This document shows positions 1 to 8,033 of a stretch of 37,475 bases of DNA, in pieces. Each line of letters opens with the position of its first letter. Positions within the stretch are counted from its first letter, which is position 1. Both the position numbers and the translations under genes were made by a program. The notes below the pieces were generated by a model. The model was not told the DNA's origin and searched no databases. It saw nothing but the letters and a program-made list of their open reading frames with translations. The stretch is from an uncultured Flammeovirgaceae bacterium (GTDB taxonomy: Bacteria; Bacteroidota; Bacteroidia; Cytophagales; Cyclobacteriaceae), in the NCBI GenBank assembly GCA_913050055.1, contig CAJXAT010000011.1:1-37475 (forward strand), in the 5' to 3' direction.

Positions 1-68
1 GTTTTATTAATAAAAAAAAATTCTAATGCTAAAACATATCAATAAGATAGAATTTTTATCTTTAGGTA

Positions 69-329
69 ATGAAATGGGACATTCAACAGTTTAAAGAAAA
101 GCTAGAAGCCAACCATGATTTTCCGTGCTCTTATATGTTTAAGTTTATTGTCCCAATTAGCAAGAAAGATGCTCTACTCAATATGCTACCAAAAGTCGCT
201 GTCAAAATAAAAAAAAGTACCAGCAATAAATTTATGAGTGTCACGCTAAGCATGGAAATTGAATCAAGTGATAAAGTAATTGACATTTATAACCAAGTCT
301 ATCAAATAGAAGGCATAATCGCAATATAA
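69..329 (+). CDS. DUF493 family protein
   Basis: An 86-residue protein matching the small DUF493 (YbeD-like) family. The N-terminal FPCSYMFKFIVP strand and the SNKFMSVTLSMEI stretch fit the compact alpha/beta fold with a ferredoxin-like topology known for this family, whose members are proposed regulatory or ligand-binding proteins without an established reaction. It starts at an ATG after a short AT-rich leader and is followed two bases after its stop by the pterin dehydratase gene, so the two are probably cotranscribed with rsmI. No signal peptide or membrane segment is visible. Assignment is by overall pattern and length; function is unknown. Confidence 0.75.
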   Translation: MKWDIQQFKEKLEANHDFPCSYMFKFIVPISKKDALLNMLPKVAVKIKKSTSNKFMSVTLSMEIESSDKVIDIYNQVYQIEGIIAI

Positions 330-331
330 AT

Positions 332-562
332 ATGTGGAAAGAAAAACATAAAACTCTAACTCGAACTTTTAAATTTAAAAATTTTAGTCAAGCATTTTCA
401 TTCATGACGGAAGTTGCCATCGAAGCTGAAAAACTCAATCATCATCCCAACTGGTCCAATGAATACAATGTAGTCATCATCAATCTTTCTACACATGATG
501 CAGCTAATATCATCACGAACAAAGATCGAGAATTGGCTCAAGCCATAGATGGCCTTTTATAA
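332..562 (+). CDS. 4a-hydroxytetrahydrobiopterin dehydratase (pterin carbinolamine dehydratase)
   Basis: A 76-residue cytoplasmic protein of the PCD/DCoH family, which dehydrates 4a-hydroxytetrahydropterin in pterin cofactor recycling. The signature is clear: EKLNHHPNW near residues 33-41 followed by THDAANIITNKD near residues 54-65, giving the two adjacent active-site histidines, the downstream histidine and the acidic residue. The length is slightly under the usual 90-110 because the N-terminal arm is short. It lies two bases after the DUF493 gene, and its stop codon almost touches the rsmI start, which suggests translational coupling. No phenylalanine hydroxylase gene is seen in this window, so the physiological pterin substrate is not indicated by context. 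Confidence 0.88.
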   Translation: MWKEKHKTLTRTFKFKNFSQAFSFMTEVAIEAEKLNHHPNWSNEYNVVIINLSTHDAANIITNKDRELAQAIDGLL

Positions 563-563
563 G

Positions 564-1250
564 ATGCTGGATAATACCGCCCTTTTTTTGGTACCAACCC
601 CTATCGGAAATCTTGCGGATATGTCCTTTAGAGCCATTGAAGTACTGAAAACTGTAGACCTCATACTGGCCGAGGATACACGCACAAGCGGATTTTTGCT
701 TAAACACTATGAGATTCATACCCCCATGAAAAGTTTTCATGCGCACAACGAGCATCAACAAACCGGGGTCGTGATCAAAAAATTAGAGGAAGGTATCAAA
801 ATTGCTCTTATTTCTGACGCTGGAAGTCCAGGTATTTCTGATCCCGGCTATCTATTGGCCAAATCAGCACTTGATGCTCAATTTCAAATAGAAGCCTTAC
901 CCGGTCCAACCGCCCTCATTCCGGCAATTATTAAATCTGGATTTCCCAATAATCGATTTGTTTTTGAAGGGTTTCTCCCTCAAAAGAAAGGACGTACCTC
1001 CAGAATCAATTCATTAAAAAATGAAGAAAGGACCCTAATCTTTTATGAGTCCCCCCATCGAATACTAAAAACATTAATGCAATTTGAAGGTGCTTTTGGG
1101 GAGGATCGAAAAGTGTCTGTTTCTAGGGAATTGAGTAAAAAGTTCGAACAAACTATAAACGGTTCCTTATCCTCGGTACGTGCCCATTTTGAAAGTCACA
1201 AACCCAAAGGAGAATTTGTCATTGTTTTATCAGGTAATGCCATCAAATGA
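564..1250 (+). CDS. rsmI: 16S rRNA (cytidine(1402)-2'-O)-methyltransferase RsmI
   Basis: A tetrapyrrole-methylase-fold SAM-dependent enzyme that 2'-O-methylates C1402 in the decoding centre of 16S rRNA. Family marks are LVPTPIGNLADMSFRAIEVL at the N-terminus, LILAEDTRTSG near residue 35, and the SAM-site stretch ISDAGSPGISDPG near residue 85. Two in-frame ATGs exist, at 549 and 564. I chose 564 because the family normally begins just before the VPTPIGNL motif and because this ATG lies one base after the stop of the preceding gene. The earlier ATG would overlap that gene by 14 bases. The C-terminus is slightly short but ends normally. The stop overlaps the start of the next reading frame by 4 bases (ATGA). 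Confidence 0.93.
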   Translation: MLDNTALFLVPTPIGNLADMSFRAIEVLKTVDLILAEDTRTSGFLLKHYEIHTPMKSFHAHNEHQQTGVVIKKLEEGIKIALISDAGSPGISDPGYLLAKSALDAQFQIEALPGPTALIPAIIKSGFPNNRFVFEGFLPQKKGRTSRINSLKNEERTLIFYESPHRILKTLMQFEGAFGEDRKVSVSRELSKKFEQTINGSLSSVRAHFESHKPKGEFVIVLSGNAIK

Positions 1251-1986
1251 ACTTAGAAAAAATCATTAAAGAGGCCCAATCTTTTGATCTCAATAAAGTA
1301 GTTCTCAAAGTTAAGACCGACCTAGTTTCTTACGTGGATAAAGAAGCCGAAAAAAAATTAGTCCCTGAGTTAAAAAAAATCCTATCAGAAGCAGGATTTA
1401 TTGCCGAAGAAGATACCATTGATGATGATCAAAAAGAATTTATCTGGATTATCGATCCCCTAGATGGCACAACTAATTTCATACATGGGCTGTCCGTATA
1501 TTCTATCAGCGTTGGGCTCTTACAAGGCAGAGATGTTGTGGGAGGTATCCTTTATGAATTAAATAAAAATGAACTCTTTTATGCTTGAAAGGTGGAGGTG
1601 CTTTTTTAAACGATAATCCAATCCTTGTGACCCCTACCCAAGATTTATCCAATAGCCTACTGGCAACGGGCTTCCCTTATTACCAATTCGATAAATTAGA
1701 TAACTACCTAGCCATTATCAACGATTTGATGATGTACTCACATGGCTTGAGAAGGCTGGGAAGTGCTGCGGTAGACCTTGCCTATGTAGCCTGCGGCAGG
1801 TATAAAGGATTTTTTGAGTACAACCTAAACGCTTAAGGTATTGCGGCTGGAATACTCTTAGTGCAAGAAGCTGGTGGCAGTGTAACAGATTTCTCTGGAG
1901 AAAATAATGCGCTTTTTGGTCGAGAATTGGTCGCCGCAGGGAACATATATGATGACCTATTGAAAAGCATTCAAAGATATTGGTAA
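1247..1986 (+). pseudogene. inositol monophosphatase family protein, broken by two lesions
   Basis: Three consecutive pieces read as one inositol monophosphatase-family phosphatase. Piece one carries VSYVDKEAE and the metal/phosphate motif WIIDPLDGTTNF (about residue 70) and ends ELFYA. There the family has Trp-Lys-Gly (tgg aaa ggt), but the DNA reads tgaaaggt, so one base is missing near 1587. Piece two (KGGGAFLND to FEYNLNA) ends at an in-frame TAA at 1834-1836. Piece three (GIAAGILLVQEAGG to QRYW) ends at 1986. The TAA-GGT at the second break replaces the TGG-GAT of the WDxAAG motif, so the conserved metal-binding Asp is also gone. The N-terminus also seems to lack about 15 residues of its first helix. 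The gene is in operon with rsmI (4-base overlap). Function is almost certainly lost. Confidence 0.88.
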
Positions 1987-2102
1987 TTATCTTATTAGAC
2001 TCATTCAAGATTGCCAACCTTTTTTTTATTTTGATAATCCTTCATTGATCCAATTTATATTTAATTTTAAGATACTTAAAATTAAATATCCACCAAGACA
2101 CT

Positions 2103-3320
2103 ATGCCTTCAACGATTCGTACTTTTACCCTTATTTTTAGCCTCCTCTGCTTTCTTGGAACTGCATTTAAATCGAGCAGTCAAAACCAACCCATAAAGCT
2201 CTCTGAGGAGGCACAAATCAGCGTAATCACTTTTGGCCCTTACCAAGGCGAACTCTGGTCTGCCTTCGGTCATAATGGCATCAGGGTCTTTGATCCACTC
2301 CTTGAAATGGATTGGATGTATGACTGGGGTCGATTTGATTTTGAACAAACCAACTTTTTTTGGAATTTTGCAAGAGGAAAAATGTTGTATAGCATGGGGC
2401 GTACCCAAAAATACGCCAATGTAAAATCCTATTACATCAAACAAAATCGAAGCGTCAAAGAGCAAGTCCTCAACCTAAGTCAAGCTGAAAATCAAGCTTT
2501 CTTTAATTCTCTAGAGCACAATAATCTCCCAAAAAATAGGACTTATCTATACAATTATGTCTACGATAATTGTGCTACTAAAATTCGAGACATCATACAA
2601 GAAGTGATGCCCACAGCAACCTTAGACCTCTCTTTTAAAGTTCCAAAAAAATCAGTCAGAGATCTTATGGATGATTATTTATCTGATCAACCTTGGGGTG
2701 ATTTTATTATAGATGTTGCCTTAGCACATCCCATTGATAACGAAGCCTCTGCAGAGACCTATCTCTTTTTACCCGACTATGTCCATTTAGCGCTCGAAGG
2801 AGGAACCATTGAAAATATCGTGGATACCCTTCCGTTGGTCAAAGACTCCATTGCTATCAATGTAATGAAAAATGAAAAACATACTCAAAGTAAATTTGAC
2901 CCTTTCAATACTTTTGTATTGCTCTTTTTTATTGTTGGATTTGTTACGAATCAAAACTTTAAAAATAAGAAACGGACGCATTGGATAGATGTACTATTAT
3001 TCTCTATAGTTGGTCTCTTTGGCTGGTGGTTTGTATTTCTTTGGGGTGTGACGAATCATCTTTCAATGTATAATTGGAATTTATTGTGGGCTCTACCTGT
3101 TCATCTCCCTGCGATTTTTTTTCTAAATCAGTTAAAATGGCGAAAGGCCCTCAGTCATGCTTATAAATTCATTGCACTTCTAAATTTGTGCCTGCTCCTT
3201 TTTTGGGTATTAATCCCACAACCCCTCCACATGGGCCTTATTCCCTTGATCCTTACCCTAGTACTCAGAAGTTTTTATATCAGTTATGATTTAAATAAAT
3301 CCCCTCACGCATCTATTTAA
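2103..3320 (+). CDS. DUF4105 / Lnb-type N-terminal periplasmic domain membrane protein
   Basis: A 405-residue envelope protein. It opens with a signal-like hydrophobic segment (residues 7-22), then a periplasmic DUF4105 domain with WSAFGHNGIRV near residue 55 and YDNCATKIRDI near residue 155. The conserved His and Cys resemble a papain/NlpC-like thiol catalytic pair. After about residue 270 there are several membrane segments (LLFFIVGFV, WIDVLLFSIVGLFGWWFVFLW, and others). Bacteroidota members with this architecture have been linked to lipoprotein N-acylation (Lnb), which would transfer an acyl chain to the N-terminal Cys of lipoproteins at the inner membrane. That role is inferred from the family, not shown here. 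It stands alone, with a 116-base gap upstream. Confidence 0.8.
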   Translation: MPSTIRTFTLIFSLLCFLGTAFKSSSQNQPIKLSEEAQISVITFGPYQGELWSAFGHNGIRVFDPLLEMDWMYDWGRFDFEQTNFFWNFARGKMLYSMGRTQKYANVKSYYIKQNRSVKEQVLNLSQAENQAFFNSLEHNNLPKNRTYLYNYVYDNCATKIRDIIQEVMPTATLDLSFKVPKKSVRDLMDDYLSDQPWGDFIIDVALAHPIDNEASAETYLFLPDYVHLALEGGTIENIVDTLPLVKDSIAINVMKNEKHTQSKFDPFNTFVLLFFIVGFVTNQNFKNKKRTHWIDVLLFSIVGLFGWWFVFLWGVTNHLSMYNWNLLWALPVHLPAIFFLNQLKWRKALSHAYKFIALLNLCLLLFWVLIPQPLHMGLIPLILTLVLRSFYISYDLNKSPHASI

Positions 3321-3409
3321 AAAAGGGCTTACCGCTTAACTCTAGAAAAAGTTGCCTCCTCAAGCAATCTTTACTATTTTGAGGATCAAATAAAATCAGA
3401 CCCCTTTTG

Positions 3410-4714
3410 ATGGTATTTATCCCTATTATCCTCGGTATTTTTTTACTGATCTTCTTAATCACCATTGTTAAACTTGATACCTTCATTTCATTTATTTTGG
3501 TTTGCCTATTTGTCGGACTTATGGGCGGGTTATCCCTAGAAGAAACGGTCACAACCGTGCAATTAGGGATAGGAAAAACAATCGGCTCTTTGGTCATTAT
3601 ACTTGGTTTTGGAGCCATGCTAGGTAAGCTCATTGCCGAGAGTGGTGCGGCAAATAAAATCACCCATAAATTAGTTGCGAAATTTGGACTTAAAAACATT
3701 CAATTCTCTCTAATTTTAGTAGGATTCATCATCGGCATACCCTTGTTCTACACCGTGGGATTTGTTATTTTAGTCCCTTTTGCCATTGCTCTAGCAAGTA
3801 AAACAAAATTACCCTTACTCTATTTAGGCTTACCTATACTGGCCTCTCTATCGGTTACACACGGCTTTTTACCTCCACATCCAGCACCAACTGCCATCGC
3901 AGGAATGTATGGTGCGGCTTTAGATAAAACCATGATTTATGGGATGATCGTGGGCATTCCAGCCATATTAGCTGCTAAATTTCTTCTGTCTGGGACGATG
4001 AATCGCATTATTCCCAAATTAAAACAGGAATTTATCGTATCAGACGCCAACACCACATTTAAAACTCCTAATCTCACGGTAAGTCTAATCATCTCATTAC
4101 TTCCCGTGATCCTTATCGCTGGAAGTTCACTGTACCATTTAATTTTTAATTATAATCCAATCATCAAGGGGCTAGGTAACCCTGCCATTGCAATGCTTTG
4201 CTCAGTCCTCGCCGGCATTTATTTTCTTGGAATCCATACCGGACGCAACATGTCAGAGATCATGATAATCTTAAGAGAAGCTGTATCAGGTATTGCAATG
4301 GTACTGCTTATCATCTCTGGAGCTGGTGCCTTCAAGCAAATCATGATTGCTACTAAAATCAGCCTACAAATAGGTACTTTTTTCGAATCATTAGGGCTCT
4401 CGCCCATCATATTGGCTTGGCTCATTGCAGCCATCATTCGAATCATTGTTGGTTCAGCTACAGTTGCTGGTTTAACCGCTGCGGGAATTATGTTACCCAT
4501 TGTGGAGTCTTCAGGCATAGCTCCTGAACTCCTAGTTTTAGCTACAGGTGCTGGAAGTATCTTTTTCTCCCATATCAATGATAGTGGTTTTTGGCTTTTT
4601 AAAGAATATTTTAATATGAGTATCGGGGAAACCCTAAAATCATGGACCGTAATGGAGAGCATCGTTTCTCTTTTTGGATTGATCGGTGTATTGATACTCA
4701 ATTTGATGGTTTAA
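3410..4714 (+). CDS. GntP-family permease (gluconate:H+ symporter type)
   Basis: A highly hydrophobic protein of about 434 residues with roughly 12 membrane segments, matching the GntP/GntT gluconate permease family. Recognisable stretches are GFGAMLGKLIAESGAANKI near residue 68, the HGFLPPHPAPTAIAG loop near residue 155, GSATVAGLTAAGIMLPI near residue 350 and SHINDSGFWLFKEYF near residue 385. Members import gluconate or related sugar acids with protons across the inner membrane. A TTG three bases earlier is also possible; I prefer the ATG at 3410. No gluconate kinase or dehydratase lies nearby, so the substrate cannot be read from context. It is followed by the decayed S58 peptidase remnant on the opposite strand. 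Confidence 0.9.
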   Translation: MVFIPIILGIFLLIFLITIVKLDTFISFILVCLFVGLMGGLSLEETVTTVQLGIGKTIGSLVIILGFGAMLGKLIAESGAANKITHKLVAKFGLKNIQFSLILVGFIIGIPLFYTVGFVILVPFAIALASKTKLPLLYLGLPILASLSVTHGFLPPHPAPTAIAGMYGAALDKTMIYGMIVGIPAILAAKFLLSGTMNRIIPKLKQEFIVSDANTTFKTPNLTVSLIISLLPVILIAGSSLYHLIFNYNPIIKGLGNPAIAMLCSVLAGIYFLGIHTGRNMSEIMIILREAVSGIAMVLLIISGAGAFKQIMIATKISLQIGTFFESLGLSPIILAWLIAAIIRIIVGSATVAGLTAAGIMLPIVESSGIAPELLVLATGAGSIFFSHINDSGFWLFKEYFNMSIGETLKSWTVMESIVSLFGLIGVLILNLMV

Positions 4715-4849
4715 TTAACCTGTGGCAATACAAAATTCGAGTAAATCAACTCGATCCTCCTACCTACTCCTCCAGAGGGTATCAGCTGACCGGTATTAAG
4801 TCTAGACGATATAATTTATACCTCCTTATCAGGTTCTTACTAAAAAATA

Positions 4850-5254
4850 ATATGGCCTCCAAAACATGGGCCTCTTTGACATGAAAGCCATAAATGTCGT
4901 TAAGAAAACCATTGTAAGTTTCGGCTACGAAAGGGTAGATATACCAGGGTTTCTGTACAATACCAATTGGTTTTTATGCCCCATTTTAATACTGCGTCTC
5001 TTACTACCCCAAAACTATTGGTGTTAGTAATCATTATGGATATTTCCAAATAACCAGATTCAGTTCCCCAAATGGTGCAGTCATCTCTCAATTTCTATTA
5101 AGGCTGTGCCCTACTTTAACACTATGAACATCTGTAATGGAATTATGTTGGCCGGGTATTCCATCAAAAGGGAGGCCAAGGTCTCGTGCCCTTGGCTTCT
5201 GTCTTTAGGAAGAAAAAAGGTAATTAAGGAAAAAACAGATAAATATAGTTTCAT
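4850..5254 (-). pseudogene. S58 (DmpA/P1-type) aminopeptidase, decayed remnant
   Basis: Reading the minus strand from an ATG at 5254 gives, in alternating frames, pieces that match the S58 gene at 23333-24508. They are a signal-like MKLYLSVFSLITFFLP, then RARDLGLPFDGI, then GQHNSITDVHSVKVGHSL, then an abrupt jump to CTIWGTESGYLEISIMITN and GVVRDAVLKW, then PFVAETYNGFLNDIYGFHV and finally KEAHVLEAI. At least three frameshifts are needed. About 45-50 codons are missing between VGHSL and TIWGTESG, and everything after VLEAI is lost, including the autocleavage site and catalytic core. It is not derived from the second copy by recent duplication, since the residues differ substantially. No function is possible. 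The stretch 4715-4849 shows no gene; it holds only a small inverted repeat at 4738-4753. Confidence 0.85.
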
Positions 5255-5321
5255 ATGATTAATGATTAAATAACCCATTCATCAAGGTAAACTCTGAACG
5301 CGTTATATCAGAAAAAGGGGA

Positions 5322-7415
5322 TTAGCTGATCTTACTCCAATTCACGGCACTTTTATTAAACGATGCGATATGATTTTTAAGTATTTGATTTTCTGGGGCA
5401 CGTAACAAGGGATCCCTTTTGAGTAGATCTGTGGCGGCATTTCTGGCCAAGTTTAAGATGTTCCCATCGGTAGCTAGGTCGGAAATAATTAAATCTAAGG
5501 CCCCACTTTGTTGAGTCCCCATTGGGTCTCCAGGTCCTCGAAGTTTTAAGTCAGTTTCAGCAATTCTAAAACCATCATTACTTTCTACGAGGGTTTGCAT
5601 TCTTATTTTGGCCTCTAAGGTCAACTTCATTCCTGTTACGAGGAGGCAATAAGATTGTTCACCGCCTCGACCTACCCGCCCTCTGAGTTGATGTAATTGA
5701 GAGAGGCCGAATCGCTCGGCACTTTCAATGACCATCACGCTTGCATTGGGTACGTTTACACCGACCTCGATGACCGTTGTGGCAATCATGATGTGGGTTT
5801 CTCCCTTGGTAAATCGTTTCATTTCATGATCCTTATCTGCAGATTTCATTTTTCCATGACAGATGGATAAATATAATTGAGGAAATCGGCGAGCGATACT
5901 TTCGTAACCATCCATGAGATCTTTATAATCCATGGTGGCGGATTCTTCAATAAGGGGATATACAATATATACCTGGCGGCCTTTTTCAATTTCTTTTTCA
6001 ATTAAACTGAAAAGTTGAATGCGTTGGGCATCTCTCATGTGCCTCGTGATAATAGGTTTTCGGCCTGCGGGTAATTGGTCTATGGTGGATATATCCAAAT
6101 CTCCATAGAGTGTCATAGCCAAGGTTCTGGGAATGGGTGTAGCGGTCATGACTAAAATATGTGGATAATAAGTTTTATTTTTATTCCAAAGTTTGGCTCT
6201 TTGAGCTACTCCAAAGCGATGTTGCTCATCAATGACCGCCAAACCCAATTTTTTAAATTTGACTTTGTCTTCTATCAGTGCATGGGTCCCGATGAGTATT
6301 TTTAATTCCCCAGAATCTAACCGCTCTTGAATAGATATCCGTTCAACTTTTTTGCTTGAGCCCGTGAGGCACGCCATTTTAATTCCTAAAGGTTCCGCAA
6401 ATTCTTTAAGCCCATGATAATGCTGTTCTGCTAAAATTTCCGTGGGAGCCATAAATGCACATTGCGTATCATTACCCACAGCAATGAGCATACACATGAA
6501 TGCCACAATGGTTTTTCCACTTCCCACATCTCCTTGCACCAATCGATTCATTTGATGACCAGATCGAAAGTCAGCATAGATTTCTTTGATCACTTTTTTT
6601 TGAGCAGTGGTTAGGCTAAAAGGAAGGAGGGTATGATAAAAATTATTAAGGAGCTCGCTGTTTTTGAAAGTGATTCCTTTAAACTTATCTATACGGGCCA
6701 GTTTGAGAGTGATGAGGCGCAATTGAATAAAAAAAAGCTCTTCAAATTTTAATCGATATTGTGCTTTTTTAAGAGAAATTTGATCTTTTGGGAAATGTAT
6801 ATGAATGAGCGAAAACTTTTTATCAATTAAAGAAAACTGCTCTCTAATAGCTGGAGGCAATTTATCTTGAATGTGGGGAATTGCCCCTGCTAACAGCAAT
6901 TTCATTATTTTGCTGAGGGCTTTAGAATCTAAAAAGCTTCTTTTGAGTTTCTCAGAAGTATGATAGACGGGATGTAGAAATTGCTTATTGAGTGTAGTCT
7001 TTCCTGAGGGTTCTATTTCTGGATGAGAGAGGCTGAAGCGTTGACCATATCGGATCGGCTTACCATAAACGACGTAGATCAACCCAAGTTTAATTTTTTG
7101 TTGGATCCATTTTATCCCTTGAAACCAAATAAGATCTATTTCGCCAGTTTCATCTTGAAACTTCCCTATCAATCTTTGTTTCCGACCGACTCCGATCGTT
7201 TCAAAACGGACTATTTTTCCTATTATTTGTGCACTGCCCAATCCATCGGTTAATGAAGAAATTTTGCGGAATATAGTACGATCTTCATAGCGAAAAGGAA
7301 AATGTTGTAGCAAGTCTCCATAATTGAAGTAGCCCAGTTCTTTATTAATTAAAGCAGCTTTTTCAGGACCGATGCCCTTTAAGAATTCTATTGATTTATG
7401 AAAAAAGCCAGCCAT
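5322..7415 (-). CDS. recG: ATP-dependent DNA helicase RecG
   Basis: A full-length (697-residue) superfamily 2 helicase that remodels stalled forks and Holliday junctions. The N-terminal wedge domain opens with a helix-hairpin-helix-like FLKGIGPEKAALI and an OB-type segment (residues 60-150). Helicase motifs follow: Walker A GDVGSGKT near residue 297, APTEILAEQH near residue 325, the DEQH box IDEQHRFGV near residue 393, TATPIPRTLAMT near residue 420 and QLRGRVGRG near residue 575. The C-terminal LRGPGDPMGTQQSG is also typical. It is downstream of gldD on the same strand (48-base gap) and may share that transcript. Nothing is missing or odd. Confidence 0.97.
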   Translation of the reverse strand: MAGFFHKSIEFLKGIGPEKAALINKELGYFNYGDLLQHFPFRYEDRTIFRKISSLTDGLGSAQIIGKIVRFETIGVGRKQRLIGKFQDETGEIDLIWFQGIKWIQQKIKLGLIYVVYGKPIRYGQRFSLSHPEIEPSGKTTLNKQFLHPVYHTSEKLKRSFLDSKALSKIMKLLLAGAIPHIQDKLPPAIREQFSLIDKKFSLIHIHFPKDQISLKKAQYRLKFEELFFIQLRLITLKLARIDKFKGITFKNSELLNNFYHTLLPFSLTTAQKKVIKEIYADFRSGHQMNRLVQGDVGSGKTIVAFMCMLIAVGNDTQCAFMAPTEILAEQHYHGLKEFAEPLGIKMACLTGSSKKVERISIQERLDSGELKILIGTHALIEDKVKFKKLGLAVIDEQHRFGVAQRAKLWNKNKTYYPHILVMTATPIPRTLAMTLYGDLDISTIDQLPAGRKPIITRHMRDAQRIQLFSLIEKEIEKGRQVYIVYPLIEESATMDYKDLMDGYESIARRFPQLYLSICHGKMKSADKDHEMKRFTKGETHIMIATTVIEVGVNVPNASVMVIESAERFGLSQLHQLRGRVGRGGEQSYCLLVTGMKLTLEAKIRMQTLVESNDGFRIAETDLKLRGPGDPMGTQQSGALDLIISDLATDGNILNLARNAATDLLKRDPLLRAPENQILKNHIASFNKSAVNWSKIS

Positions 7416-7463
7416 CTAAATGGTATCGTGAAAAGATAGGGATAATTTTAAAGCGTATGATGA

Positions 7464-8033
7464 TCATTCATTCCATTCTAAGGTATTTAGTAAATGTACC
7501 AAATCAGATTTAATAAACGCTATGGAAGGGGCCAAGGAATCATTTTTTGTACTCATAGTGAAGTACAAAGCTCCTCGTAAAAAATGGGTAACGCTGTCGG
7601 TTATGTGAAATTGAAAAGGACTGGGGACTTCTCCACTTAATTCACTCACAGAGGCGACATTTCCATTTTTAAGGAAAAGGATTTTTTCGTCAATCGCGGT
7701 TGCTTTTACTTGATGCTTACCCGTAAGCCTAAAACTATCGTTTAGATAATCTTGAACCGAGGAGTCACTATTAATAGGTTTATAGGTGAGCTGGACATTG
7801 GCATCAAAATATGGATAATAAATATGGATCCAGTTGGGCTCTGCGATCCAACTGGTATCTTTCAAGATTATGGCATGAGTGGAGTATTCAAAGGTGTAAG
7901 GGCGTATGCCCTCGAGGGGAGTGTAGGAAACTGAAGGCAAAATAATACGATTATATCCTTTCGGTTTAGGGAGATAATGGGTTTCACAAGACCAAAAAAG
8001 AAAAAAAAGGATCAACGTTGAGTAGTTTTTCAT
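7464..8033 (-). CDS. gldD: gliding motility lipoprotein GldD
   Basis: A 189-residue lipoprotein. A lipoprotein signal ends in LFWSC, so lipidation is expected at about Cys16. The mature start contains HYLPKPKGYNRI, the hallmark of GldD, and FEYSTHA near residue 50. In gliding Bacteroidota, GldD is required for motility and for type IX secretion, with cell-envelope localisation; its exact role is not settled. The start overlaps the end of gldE by 4 bases (ATGA), which indicates translational coupling. The gldE-gldD order is the canonical arrangement. No lesions are visible. Confidence 0.93.
   Translation of the reverse strand: MKNYSTLILFFLFWSCETHYLPKPKGYNRIILPSVSYTPLEGIRPYTFEYSTHAIILKDTSWIAEPNWIHIYYPYFDANVQLTYKPINSDSSVQDYLNDSFRLTGKHQVKATAIDEKILFLKNGNVASVSELSGEVPSPFQFHITDSVTHFLRGALYFTMSTKNDSLAPSIAFIKSDLVHLLNTLEWNE

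Noticed and set aside
4219-4701. Long minus-strand frame inside the GntP gene, and similar antisense frames in ftsY, gldE, rmuC and gcvP
   Set aside because: They are mirror frames of conserved genes with low-complexity translations and no family match.
4642-4884. Plus-strand open frame of 80 codons after the GntP gene
   Set aside because: It overlaps the GntP 3' end in another frame, has no family pattern, and lies antisense to the S58 remnant.
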